This document shows, one piece after another, positions 6,561 to 12,735 of a stretch of 12,735 bases of DNA (its first letter is position 1; every line of letters begins with the position of its first letter). The translations under genes were made by a program, and so were the position numbers. The DNA is from Bacteroidaceae bacterium (GTDB taxonomy: Bacteria > Bacteroidota > Bacteroidia > Bacteroidales > Bacteroidaceae), in the NCBI GenBank assembly GCA_900765575.1, contig CAAFRW010000065.1, positions 1-12,735 on the forward strand, given 5' to 3'. The notes under the pieces were generated by a model. That model had not been told where the DNA came from. It worked only from the letters and a program-made list of their open reading frames with translations, and did no database searches.

Positions 6561-7487
6561 ATGAATCTGCAACAATTGGAATATGTGCTTGCCGTGGACG
6601 AACTACGCCATTTTGCGAAGGCGGCCGAGTATTGTAATGTAACCCAGCCCACCCTGAGTGCCATGATACAGAAGCTGGAAGAAGAACTGAATGTGAAAAT
6701 CTTCGACCGCACATTACAGCCCGTGCAACCTACCCCGGTAGGGAAGAAAATCATAGAGCAAGCCCGGAGTACTTTGCAACAAGCCTCGCTTATTAAAGAA
6801 TTGGTTAGGGAAGAAGAGCATTCCGTGAGTGGCACCTTCCGTATCGCCGTGTTGCCTACCATAGCCCCTTACTTGCTTCCCCGTTTCTTTCCGGAACTGA
6901 TGGAAGCCTATCCGCAGTTGGATATCCGGATGATGGAAATGAAAACAAAAAACTGTCTGGTCGCATTGCAGGCGGGAGGTTTGGAGGCTGCAATCATTGC
7001 CGGAGAGGCAGAAGGAAAGGAATTTCACTCTATACCTCTTTATTATGAATCGTTCTATGGCTATGTCTCGCCAAAGGAGCCGATATATAAGAAGGAACTA
7101 ATCCGTTCTTCCGAAATTAGTGGCGAGAAACTTTGGTTGTTGGATGAAGGACACTGTTTTCGCGACCAGTTGATGCGCTTTTGTCAATTGGAGTCGGCCC
7201 GTTCCTGTCAGATAGCCTATAAGTTAGGTAGTATGGAAACCTTCATGCGGATGGTAGAGAGCGGCAAAGGGATGACATTTATTCCCGGTTTGGCTCTTCT
7301 GCAACTCAGTGAGGAACAAAAGAAGTTAGTACGTCCTTTTGCGATACCCCGTCCTACGCGTCAAATCCATCTCATCACCCGCACCGACTTTATACGCCAT
7401 TCCATCCTTTCCATTTTAATAGAGAAGATACGTGCAGCCGTACCTCCGGAAATGTTGACTTTGCAAAACGGACAAAAAGTGGTGTAG
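6561..7487 (+). CDS. oxyR: OxyR-type LysR-family hydrogen peroxide sensor and regulator
   Basis: A 308-residue LysR-type regulator. The N-terminal winged helix-turn-helix (about 1-60) begins MNLQQLEYVLAVDELRHFAK and includes CNVTQPTLSAMIQKLE (25-40). A linker helix and a two-lobed sensor domain follow. The peroxide-sensing cysteines are C199 and C208 in GHCFRDQLMRFC (197-208), with the spacing and even the numbering of E. coli OxyR. This separates it from ordinary LysR proteins. When oxidised to a disulfide it should activate antioxidant genes, most likely including the divergent dps. The final codons run straight into the decayed CRISPR repeat that begins in or just after the stop at 7487; no terminator is visible between them. 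Confidence 0.95.
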   Translation: MNLQQLEYVLAVDELRHFAKAAEYCNVTQPTLSAMIQKLEEELNVKIFDRTLQPVQPTPVGKKIIEQARSTLQQASLIKELVREEEHSVSGTFRIAVLPTIAPYLLPRFFPELMEAYPQLDIRMMEMKTKNCLVALQAGGLEAAIIAGEAEGKEFHSIPLYYESFYGYVSPKEPIYKKELIRSSEISGEKLWLLDEGHCFRDQLMRFCQLESARSCQIAYKLGSMETFMRMVESGKGMTFIPGLALLQLSEEQKKLVRPFAIPRPTRQIHLITRTDFIRHSILSILIEKIRAAVPPEMLTLQNGQKVV

Positions 7488-7501
7488 TTATTTTTTATGG
7501 T

Positions 7502-7678
7502 TATCTTTGAACCATTGGAAACAACTGTGGAAAATCCGAAGCGATGGCCTGCTAGTTGGGTTTAGCTCTCAAATTAGTATCTTTAATTCACAGGAAACAA
7601 CAGAATAAAATCAGAGCATGAATGTAGTAATGTTGTGTTTAGCTTTTCCGGTAGTCTCATTGAGAGTACGAGTGTAAC
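7502..7678 (+). CRISPR. Short, decayed type II-C CRISPR array (three repeat units, two spacers)
   Basis: Unit 1 keeps only the 3' half of the repeat (7502-7525, TATCTTTGAACCATTGGAAA then CAAC). Spacer 1 is 7526-7554 (29 nt). Unit 2 is a full 47-nt repeat (7555-7601), starting GTTGGGTTTAGCTCTC and sharing TCAAATTAGTATCTTT with the solitary copy at 5568-5614. Spacer 2 is 7602-7631 (30 nt). Unit 3 (7632-7678) starts GTTGTGTTTAGCTTTT and then decays, ending again in AAC at position 47. The 47/30 periodicity is what I recall for Bacteroides type II-C arrays. The 5' halves of units 2 and 3 can pair with the tracrRNA anti-repeat. No leader is recognised, and the array is separated from cas9 by dps and oxyR. 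Confidence 0.72.
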
Positions 7679-7780
7679 AATGCTTTCCAAAAAAGATTCT
7701 CTGCCGAAAATGCGTTCATTGTCTCGGTAGGGAACAAGTGCAACAGTGCTCCCCTCGAAAAGTAGTCCTCAAAGAATACT
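7650..7780. repeat. Imperfect tandem repeat, period about 66 nt
   Basis: CGAGTGTAACAATGCTTTCC (7669-7688) recurs as CAAGTGCAACAGTGCTCCCC (7735-7754) exactly 66 nt later, with five differences, and GTCTC (7654 and 7721) precedes both. The repeat overlaps the decayed third CRISPR unit, so some of that unit's 3' resemblance may come from this element. No function is known to me. Confidence 0.4.
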
Positions 7781-7894
7781 TTTTATAAACAAAACTATCC
7801 GCTATTCAATTTCTTCTTTGTACATTTACAAGCACTATGAACAACATAGCGGAATGTATAACCAACACTTCTGCTAACAAAACAAGCTATTACA

Positions 7895-9292
7895 ATGAGA
7901 TTCACGAGAAACAGTTGGGTTATCAGCTTACTTGCAAGCGTTTTATGGGGAGCTTGCAGCCTCGACGACACGACAGAAGGCAATGGTAAAGAACTTGTAT
8001 CTTTAGAAAAAACGGAACTGACAGTGCCCATAGAGGGAGGAACTTACACCATTCCCATACATAAGGAACTGCCTGTGGAACTTTCCTTAAAAGAGCCTCC
8101 AACCAGACCGGATGGCAGTGTCCCGGCTATCGATTCTAGAGAATACTACTACTCTGACCCTATTCAATACACTCCGGTACTTGATAAGCAGGCACTTCAT
8201 TTGACGGTACAACCGACTTCCGCCAGAGTGATGACTCCTGCCACAATTCGTCTTTATGACATGCAAGGCAACTGCAGAGCTACCTTGCTTCTTCGACAAA
8301 CCGGAAAGGCAAACGGTCCCATTCTAAAAGAAAATGGGGTTAAGAGTGTAAGTTCCGTCATGGCAAATGTTGTCAAAGCAATGGTCTCTATAAATAACCT
8401 GGATGCAGAATATACTCTGCAAGACCGAACACATCCATTCGACCCTCTTTCTGAAATTAGTGATGGTCAATTACTCGATTGCTGGAAAAAGTTCTTTAAA
8501 ACGATAAATACAATTAACTTTATTCGGAAGTTTGATGAAGACTATCATTACAATATACTGCTGGCTCCCTTATATACGTTAGGTTCACTATGTTATTCTC
8601 AAGCAATTGCTTTTTGGGGAGATATGCCTTATCTCAGTGTACATCCGTCTGAGGTGGGTTCAAACGAGATAGAACTTACTCCGGTCGATTCCATTTTCAA
8701 GTCACTCACCAGCCGTTTGGAAATAGCTATTGAAACTTTAGATGAGAAAGGAGGCGGTTACACAGAAGATAAAGAAGAATTCATCTTCTTTTCGAAAGAC
8801 ATTCCCCGTTTAGTGCTTGCTCAGATTTACATGTACCAAAACAATTACAAGGAAGCGTGGACTTTACTCCGAAAGATAGAATCCGGAAAGCATTATCAAT
8901 TAGAGAACACGCTGGAATATACGGAAGAGAACAAAGAAATAATGTTAGGCATAAAGAGCAATGTTATCGTACAGGGCAAATATGATATTGTTCCGGTGCT
9001 GACTTATTCGGATGTGATTCTATCGTTAGCCGAATGTGCTTATCACCTAAATGAGATGGATGCGGCAGAAGGATATTTAAAGCAGATTGCGGAAAAGAAA
9101 AACCTCTCTTATTCTTCTTCCGATTTGCTGATAGCCATTAAAGAGGTGCGTAACCAGGCACTATGCAAACAAGGTGGGTACTTTGCTTTCTTAAAACGCA
9201 ACGGATTAGCACAGTCTGAATTAGGGTTGAAAGATTCTCAACTATTATTGCCCTATCCGCCCGGATTTTCTTTTGTACAGAGTGTTGAATAA
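7895..9292 (+). CDS. SusD/RagB-like outer-membrane lipoprotein with N-terminal Ig-like domain
   Basis: A 465-residue lipoprotein. The signal peptide ends at C21 (VLWGAC), and the acidic SLDD after the cysteine fits Bacteroidetes surface export. Residues about 34-137 look like a BACON or similar beta-sandwich domain (VSLEKTELTVPIEGGTYTIP ... TLLLRQTG). From about 150 the chain follows the SusD pattern: DCWKKFFKTINTINFIRK (195-212), SQAIAFWGDMPYL (235-247), RLVLAQIYMYQNNYKEAW (305-322), TYSDVILSLAECAYHLNE (370-387), and near the end a GGYFAFLKRNG segment. SusD proteins bind glycans or peptides for a partner SusC transporter, but no susC is present on either side, and the gene is single, with its own terminator. 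The ligand is unknown. The ATG at 7895 has no clear Shine-Dalgarno, as is common in this group. Confidence 0.85.
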   Translation: MRFTRNSWVISLLASVLWGACSLDDTTEGNGKELVSLEKTELTVPIEGGTYTIPIHKELPVELSLKEPPTRPDGSVPAIDSREYYYSDPIQYTPVLDKQALHLTVQPTSARVMTPATIRLYDMQGNCRATLLLRQTGKANGPILKENGVKSVSSVMANVVKAMVSINNLDAEYTLQDRTHPFDPLSEISDGQLLDCWKKFFKTINTINFIRKFDEDYHYNILLAPLYTLGSLCYSQAIAFWGDMPYLSVHPSEVGSNEIELTPVDSIFKSLTSRLEIAIETLDEKGGGYTEDKEEFIFFSKDIPRLVLAQIYMYQNNYKEAWTLLRKIESGKHYQLENTLEYTEENKEIMLGIKSNVIVQGKYDIVPVLTYSDVILSLAECAYHLNEMDAAEGYLKQIAEKKNLSYSSSDLLIAIKEVRNQALCKQGGYFAFLKRNGLAQSELGLKDSQLLLPYPPGFSFVQSVE

Positions 9293-9330
9293 GAAAGAAT
9301 TTACAGATAAAACAGAGTGAATTATTTGCA

Positions 9331-9364
9331 AAGAAGCCTGTCCGTCCGGACGGGCTTCTTTCTT
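9331..9364 (+). terminator. Strong intrinsic terminator of the SusD-like gene
   Basis: Arms 9331-9344 (AAGAAGCCTGTCCG) and 9347-9360 (CGGACGGGCTTCTT) pair over 14 positions with a single G-U wobble, followed by TCTTATT. It starts 38 bp after the stop at 9292. The left arm is A-rich at its base, so it can also work for transcripts coming from the right. Confidence 0.85.
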
Positions 9365-9540
9365 ATTCGAATCAGAAGCCCTAATACATTTCATAAGATG
9401 AATGTAGTTAGCTGAATTACTTCTTCTTTCACTTACTTGATAAGTAAGCTTGACTATATGTTGGTGGAATTAAGTTAGAACATGCTTCACACAGTATGTT
9501 ACAAACAGCTGTCTAAGTGCAAGTTATTCGTTCTATAGGG

Positions 9541-9665
9541 CATAGGTTAGTCCAATCATATTGCGTAGGCGTATGGAAGGTCGTTAGCTAGGCCTGCGGT
9601 ATGGGTACTTCGTAGGCCTAGCCAACAACATTGCGTAGGTTAGTCCAATAAAACGCCATAGGTTA
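9541..9665. repeat. Nested direct and inverted repeat cluster
   Basis: TAGGTTAGTCCAAT occurs at 9543-9556 and 9636-9649. ATTGCGTAGG occurs at 9560-9569 and 9630-9639. CATAGGTTA occurs at 9541-9549 and 9657-9665. At the centre, GTTAGCTAGGCCT (9583-9595) and AGGCCTAGCCAAC (9614-9626) form an inverted repeat with one mismatch and an 18-nt loop. The arrangement is almost symmetrical around about 9604. No transposase or integrase is nearby. Confidence 0.6.
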
Positions 9666-9785
9666 TCCACTTTTACAGTCGATAACAGCCTCATTCCATC
9701 GAACCATACACGTTTCAACTAAATCGAAGAAAAAGCAATGAGTTCTGTACTATTACAAGTTCATGCCAAGCTATGTGTCACACTT

Positions 9786-9849
9786 ATGCCACGCTGTTGG
9801 CATGGTTGTGACAGCTTAGTGTGGCACACCTGTGCCAACAGCGTGGCAT
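9786..9849. repeat. Perfect 17-bp inverted repeat after mnmA
   Basis: ATGCCACGCTGTTGGCA (9786-9802) and TGCCAACAGCGTGGCAT (9833-9849) are exact complements around a 30-nt loop that can itself form GGTTGTG/CACACC. It begins 30 bp after the mnmA stop in its transcription direction and may end or stabilise that operon transcript, although no T-run follows on the minus strand. TGCCA or TGGCA occurs six times within 9763-9848. Confidence 0.6.
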
Positions 9850-9878
9850 CACCCGGAGAATAGAGCACGCTGGTAACG

Positions 9879-11201
9879 TTATCGCGCACTCACAATAATG
9901 CCTCCGCCTAATACAATGTCTTCTTTATAAAACGCGGCGGCTTGTCCGGGAGCAACAGAAGTAAGGGGTTCGTGCAGTTGCACATGCAACAGATTGTCGG
10001 GAGTGAGTGTAACCGTACAATGATTGGCTTGCTTACGGTAGCGTATCTTCACAATGATATCGTTTTGCCCAAACAGCAGGGCGGGATTGGTTATATTCCA
10101 GTCTTTCAGCACCATCTCGTTCTTTTCCAGTGCCGACAAAGGGGCTACCACTACCTTATTCTCTTCCGGAATAATCTCTTTCACAAACACGGCCCGGTTC
10201 AGATGTTGCAGCCCCAAGCCTCTACGCTGACCGATAGTGTAGAACGGGAAGCCTTCGTGACGGCCGACAACAGTCCCCGTTTCATCGTAAAAGTATCCGG
10301 GAGTTATAACCGGATGCTGCTTTCCTCCTTTTTCTTCCTGTGATAGTCCCAAGTCCTCAGACAAAGACGAAACCGGAGTTTGCGTGGTGAATGAAAAAGG
10401 GGACAACATCGATGGAAGAGATTGCCGGGTCGACAAAGGAACTTGCAAGGCTAATGAAGAAGATATTGGCTCCGAAGAGGAGACTTGCGTCGCCTGATTG
10501 TCAAGCGTATCATCCAGTATAGAATCTGTTGGCGGAAGCATAGAGGCAACTTCCGAAGAAGGCCTTAAAGAAGAAGTTTCGGCAACCACTTTTCTCAAGA
10601 ACCCGCGGTAATCCATCGGACAGAAGCAAACACCTAAGCTGTCCTTCTTTCCGGCTACTTTATGGAATCCCCGTTCTGCCGCCAATTGCCGGACTTCCAC
10701 TTTCGTTATATCTCCCATAGGGAGCAACATCCGCCGGAGAATTTCCTGAGGCAGTCCCCACAGAAAGAAAGACTGGTCCTTATCCCTGTCTCTTCCACAA
10801 GTAATGTGATAATGGTCGCCAATCAGACGTTTGTTTACATAATGTCCGGTAGCCAGATGATAAATAGCCCGCTCATCCGCCACCTGTTTAAGTAAAGGCC
10901 ATTTCAGGTAATTGTTGCAAAGGGTGCAGGGAACAGGCGTGCGACCATGCAGGTATTCCGAAACAAAGTAATCGATAATAGTAGATTGAAATAAACGGCG
11001 TGCATCATAGATAAGATGTTCTATTCCCAACCGGTCGGCCAAAGCACGGGCGTCTTCCAAATATTCCGTAGAACCGTTCAGCTCGTAGAAACGAAAAGTA
11101 ATGCCGGTCACTTCGTAACCGGCTTCTTGAAGCAGCAGGGCAGCCACCGAACTGTCCGTCCCTCCGCTCATGCCTAATAACACGCGGTTGTTTTTCTCCA
11201 T
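9879..11201 (-). CDS. mnmA: tRNA-specific 2-thiouridylase MnmA with an unusual internal insertion
   Basis: The enzyme thiolates U34 of Lys, Glu and Gln tRNAs in the cytosol, using ATP and a relayed persulfide. Numbering from the ATG at 11201 (440 residues): PP-loop SGGTDSS at 12-18; catalytic Cys95 in GRTPVPCTLCNN; the second Cys192 in KKDSLGVCFCP; GRHEGFPFYTIGQRRGLG near 313-330; C-terminal beta barrel to the end. Between about residues 209 and 294 there is a Ser/Thr/Pro-rich insert that ordinary MnmA (about 350-370 residues) lacks. A TTG six codons upstream (11219) sits one nt after GGAGGAG; the ATG is preferred because MEKNNRVLLGMSGG is the normal N-terminus. It follows sufE by 26 nt from this start, suggesting a sulfur-relay operon. 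Bacteroides often have several MnmA paralogs, so this may be one of them. Confidence 0.92.
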   Translation of the reverse strand: MEKNNRVLLGMSGGTDSSVAALLLQEAGYEVTGITFRFYELNGSTEYLEDARALADRLGIEHLIYDARRLFQSTIIDYFVSEYLHGRTPVPCTLCNNYLKWPLLKQVADERAIYHLATGHYVNKRLIGDHYHITCGRDRDKDQSFFLWGLPQEILRRMLLPMGDITKVEVRQLAAERGFHKVAGKKDSLGVCFCPMDYRGFLRKVVAETSSLRPSSEVASMLPPTDSILDDTLDNQATQVSSSEPISSSLALQVPLSTRQSLPSMLSPFSFTTQTPVSSLSEDLGLSQEEKGGKQHPVITPGYFYDETGTVVGRHEGFPFYTIGQRRGLGLQHLNRAVFVKEIIPEENKVVVAPLSALEKNEMVLKDWNITNPALLFGQNDIIVKIRYRKQANHCTVTLTPDNLLHVQLHEPLTSVAPGQAAAFYKEDIVLGGGIIVSAR

Positions 11202-11227
11202 TTCCGCAATATGAAACAATCTCCTCC

Positions 11228-11662
11228 CTACGCCTTTTGTGCCTCTTTCGCCTTAAAAGCCAGCGCATACATACGCATCTGCTTTACCATAGAGAGCAAT
11301 CCGTTACTGCGGGTAGGCGACAGATGTTCTTTCAGACCTATCTTCTCAATGAAGTAAAGGTCGGCATTCAGTATTTCATCGGGAGTATGGTCGGAAACCA
11401 CCTTTATCAATAAAGCAATGATGCCTTTTACAATCAGCGCGTCGCTCTCGGCCTGGAAGTGCACCTTACCGTCCACTAAATCGGCCTGTAACCACACACG
11501 GCTTTGACATCCCTCTATCAAGTTTTGCTCCGTCTTCGATTTCTCATCCAAAGGCTCCTGCTCATTGCCTAAATCAATAAGCAATTGATATCTATCCATC
11601 CAGTCATCGAAGTCGCTGAACTCTTCAATCACTTCATCCTGTAATTCGTTAATTGTTGCCAT
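11228..11662 (-). CDS. sufE: SufE-like sulfur acceptor protein
   Basis: A 144-residue SufE-family protein. It accepts persulfide sulfur from a cysteine desulfurase (SufS type) and passes it on, in cytosolic Fe-S assembly or other sulfur transfer. The acceptor cysteine is C52 in LIEGCQSRVWL (49-59), the family signature, near the position of Cys51 in E. coli SufE. The length and the C-terminal RSNGLLSMVKQMR segment are typical. The ATG at 11662 is two nt after the stop of the peptidase gene, so translation is probably coupled. The stop is 26 nt before mnmA. A desulfurase gene is not in the window. The link to MnmA suggests that it may feed sulfur to tRNA thiolation; that is inference. Confidence 0.93.
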   Translation of the reverse strand: MATINELQDEVIEEFSDFDDWMDRYQLLIDLGNEQEPLDEKSKTEQNLIEGCQSRVWLQADLVDGKVHFQAESDALIVKGIIALLIKVVSDHTPDEILNADLYFIEKIGLKEHLSPTRSNGLLSMVKQMRMYALAFKAKEAQKA

Positions 11663-11664
11663 AT

Positions 11665-12660
11665 CTATTTCTCATTATATATAACTTCCATCACGGTTTG
11701 TCCCACCGCTTGAAGCGTATTTTTATCGATTACATCCATATTATCGTTTACCGTATGCCAGAAAGAGCCGAAACTGGAGAGTTCGCAGCCTTCGTCACAA
11801 GGAATGATGTCTACACACGGAATCTTTGCCACTTGGTTCACAGGCACATGGTCGTCCGTTACATAGCCGCCCGAACGTTTGGGGAAATAGGTTCCGAAAC
11901 CTATCTCATCCGCCTTCTTCCATATCTTCTTTACTACCGAAGAGGCATAATCCCTCGAATAACCTTCCTGCAAAAACGTAGCGCCCTTGCCACCTACCAT
12001 ATCCAGCAAGATGCCAAAACGGGCATTGTAATGGGGAACGTGTTGCACGCGCGACCAATACTGAGAGCCTAAGCACCAGGAGTCTTCATCATGTTTTCCT
12101 GTAAATTGCGGCATCCCGTAATCTTCCGCATCAAAAAGAACAATATCGATGCCTATCTCCGGCGCCTTCCGCTGTATCTGGCGGGCAATCTCCAACAATA
12201 CACCTACCCCGCTGGCTCCATCGTTCGCTCCCAAGATAGGAGTATGATGATTCTTTTCATCCGGGTCGTTGTCCGCCCACGGACGGCTGTCCCAATGAGA
12301 GCAAAGCATCACCCGCTTCCGTGCATCCGGATTGAATGCGCCGATTATATTACGGGCTTTATAAGTCGTTCCATCATAAATGGTTGCATCGAATTCCTGC
12401 TGATAGACTTTGGCTCCGAACGAAGCCAACTTGGCACTTAAAAAGTCGCCGCATTCACGATGCGCTTTACTGCCAAGTACCCGGGGACCAAAATCAACCT
12501 GTTGCTTTACATACAGATAGGCACTATCCGCATTCATATCCGGAGCTTTCACTACAATTACTTTTTCTTCGGCCGTTTTATCTTTCTTACTGCTTCCGCA
12601 CGAAACGGAAAGCAATGCCGTAGCGGCCACACACAAACTGATATAATATCTTATTTTCAT
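11665..12660 (-). CDS. M28-family zinc lipoprotein, glutaminyl-peptide cyclotransferase-like
   Basis: A 331-residue lipoprotein: signal peptide MKIRYYISLCVAATALLSVS and lipobox cysteine C21, then a Ser/Lys-rich linker. The M28 metal site is seen in CSHWDSRPW (H122), GANDGASG (D147), LFDAEDYG (E179), TDDHVPV (D270) and SFWHTVNDN (H302). The DDH and FWHT context resembles glutaminyl cyclases, which convert N-terminal Gln to pyroglutamate, more than aminopeptidases. It should act in the periplasm or on the outer membrane. The start at 12660 has AGGAGG six nt upstream (12672-12667). The frame stays open to the window edge, but codons before 12660 read as non-coding, and a second ATG at 12666 would abut the Shine-Dalgarno. 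It is first in a tight operon with sufE and mnmA. Whether it is a peptidase or a cyclase is not settled. Confidence 0.9.
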   Translation of the reverse strand: MKIRYYISLCVAATALLSVSCGSSKKDKTAEEKVIVVKAPDMNADSAYLYVKQQVDFGPRVLGSKAHRECGDFLSAKLASFGAKVYQQEFDATIYDGTTYKARNIIGAFNPDARKRVMLCSHWDSRPWADNDPDEKNHHTPILGANDGASGVGVLLEIARQIQRKAPEIGIDIVLFDAEDYGMPQFTGKHDEDSWCLGSQYWSRVQHVPHYNARFGILLDMVGGKGATFLQEGYSRDYASSVVKKIWKKADEIGFGTYFPKRSGGYVTDDHVPVNQVAKIPCVDIIPCDEGCELSSFGSFWHTVNDNMDVIDKNTLQAVGQTVMEVIYNEK

Positions 12661-12666
12661 CTTCAT

Positions 12667-12672
12667 CCTCCT
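12667..12672 (-). promoter_or_regulatory. Shine-Dalgarno that decides the M28 lipoprotein start
   Basis: AGGAGG on the minus strand lies six nt before the ATG at 12660 and directly against the ATG at 12666. Spacing therefore favours 12660, which also gives the cleaner signal peptide. Confidence 0.65.
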
Positions 12673-12735
12673 TATTATTAAATCGCTCCCTTTATTTTCA
12701 ACGGAACAGATTCTTTGTATTTCCATTCTACCCAA

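Larger units (their letters stand above)
7488..7894. other. Non-coding interval between oxyR and the SusD-like gene
   Basis: No gene is seen in these 407 bases. The first 190 hold the decayed CRISPR array. A roughly 66-nt imperfect tandem repeat overlaps its right end (7650-7780). AAAAGTA (7758-7764) and TACTTTT (7777-7783) form a weak hairpin followed by TATAAAC. The remaining 110 bases before the SusD-like start show no clear promoter; TTCTTTG near 7817 is only a partial -7 match. Confidence 0.7.
9293..9878. other. Repeat-rich non-coding interval between the SusD-like gene and mnmA
   Basis: These 586 bases hold no gene that I can support. Both flanking genes end here. The features are a terminator (9331-9364), a small hairpin CTTACTT/AAGTAAG (9432-9448), a direct/inverted repeat cluster (9541-9665) and a long perfect inverted repeat (9786-9849), each listed or described separately. 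Between them the sequence looks featureless. Confidence 0.75.

Noticed and set aside
7479..7501. The missing 5' half of CRISPR unit 1 overlapping the oxyR stop codon
   Set aside because: About 11 of 23 bases match the remembered consensus, including GTGGTG for GTTGTG, which is too weak to call; an overlap remains possible.
7608..7631. Spacer 2 shares ATGAATGTAGT with 9397-9407, suggesting a self-target
   Set aside because: Eleven bases in AT-rich sequence is within chance and the flanks do not match.
11202..11219. TTG start for mnmA six codons upstream
   Set aside because: GGAGGAG is only one nt from the TTG and the extra residues are not part of the family N-terminus; it remains a possible alternative.
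11005..11268. Minus-strand 87-codon frame spanning the sufE-mnmA junction
   Set aside because: It is arginine-rich and out of frame with two strongly supported genes.
12661..12735. N-terminal extension of the M28 protein to the window edge
   Set aside because: It would place residues before a clean signal peptide and ignore the AGGAGG at 12667-12672; the open frame is fortuitous.

Overview
The window looks like a chromosomal segment of a Bacteroides-type gut bacterium. The clues are several promoters of the Bacteroidetes form (TAnnTTTG -7 box, in one case with a TTTG -33 box 20 nt upstream), a SusD/RagB-like lipoprotein, a dps/oxyR pair, an M28 lipoprotein peptidase in an operon with SufE-like and MnmA proteins, and a 1501-residue type II-C-like Cas9. 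Species cannot be fixed from the sequence alone.

Layout from left to right. An iron-sulfur flavoprotein/NADPH-FMN reductase lies on the minus strand (57-635). The 190-bp gap before cas9 holds a divergent tracrRNA gene on the minus strand (about 737-654) with its own -7 box, an anti-repeat and a rho-independent terminator. A full-length, catalytically complete cas9 follows on the plus strand (827-5332). No cas1 or cas2 is present: the 620 bp after cas9 contain only a 31-codon open tail ending PGQQLELF, a strong hairpin terminator, one solitary CRISPR-repeat copy and several hairpins. Then come dps (minus) and oxyR (plus), divergent from a shared promoter region. Directly behind oxyR lies a tiny, decayed CRISPR array of three repeat units with two spacer-sized gaps of 29 and 30 nt (about 7502-7678). 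A SusD-like lipoprotein without a SusC partner (7895-9292) ends in a strong terminator. A 586-bp non-coding stretch rich in direct and inverted repeats (9293-9878) separates it from a tight minus-strand operon: M28/glutaminyl-cyclase-like lipoprotein, SufE-like protein, MnmA.

The most interesting system is the CRISPR-Cas9 locus. It appears reduced to effector (cas9) plus guide-scaffold RNA (tracrRNA), has lost its adaptation genes, and its repeats are scattered on both sides of the dps-oxyR stress pair. The 5' halves of the decayed repeats share a TTAGCT core with the tracrRNA anti-repeat, and the repeats carry the motif TATCTTTG, which is itself a Bacteroidetes -7 promoter box. The remnant may therefore still be transcribed into one or two crRNAs. 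Whether this is a working minimal system, a regulatory Cas9, or a decaying locus cannot be decided from sequence alone.

Other oddities are an in-frame Ser-rich insertion of about 85 residues in MnmA, a 17-bp perfect inverted repeat after mnmA, and a nested direct/inverted repeat cluster at 9541-9665.
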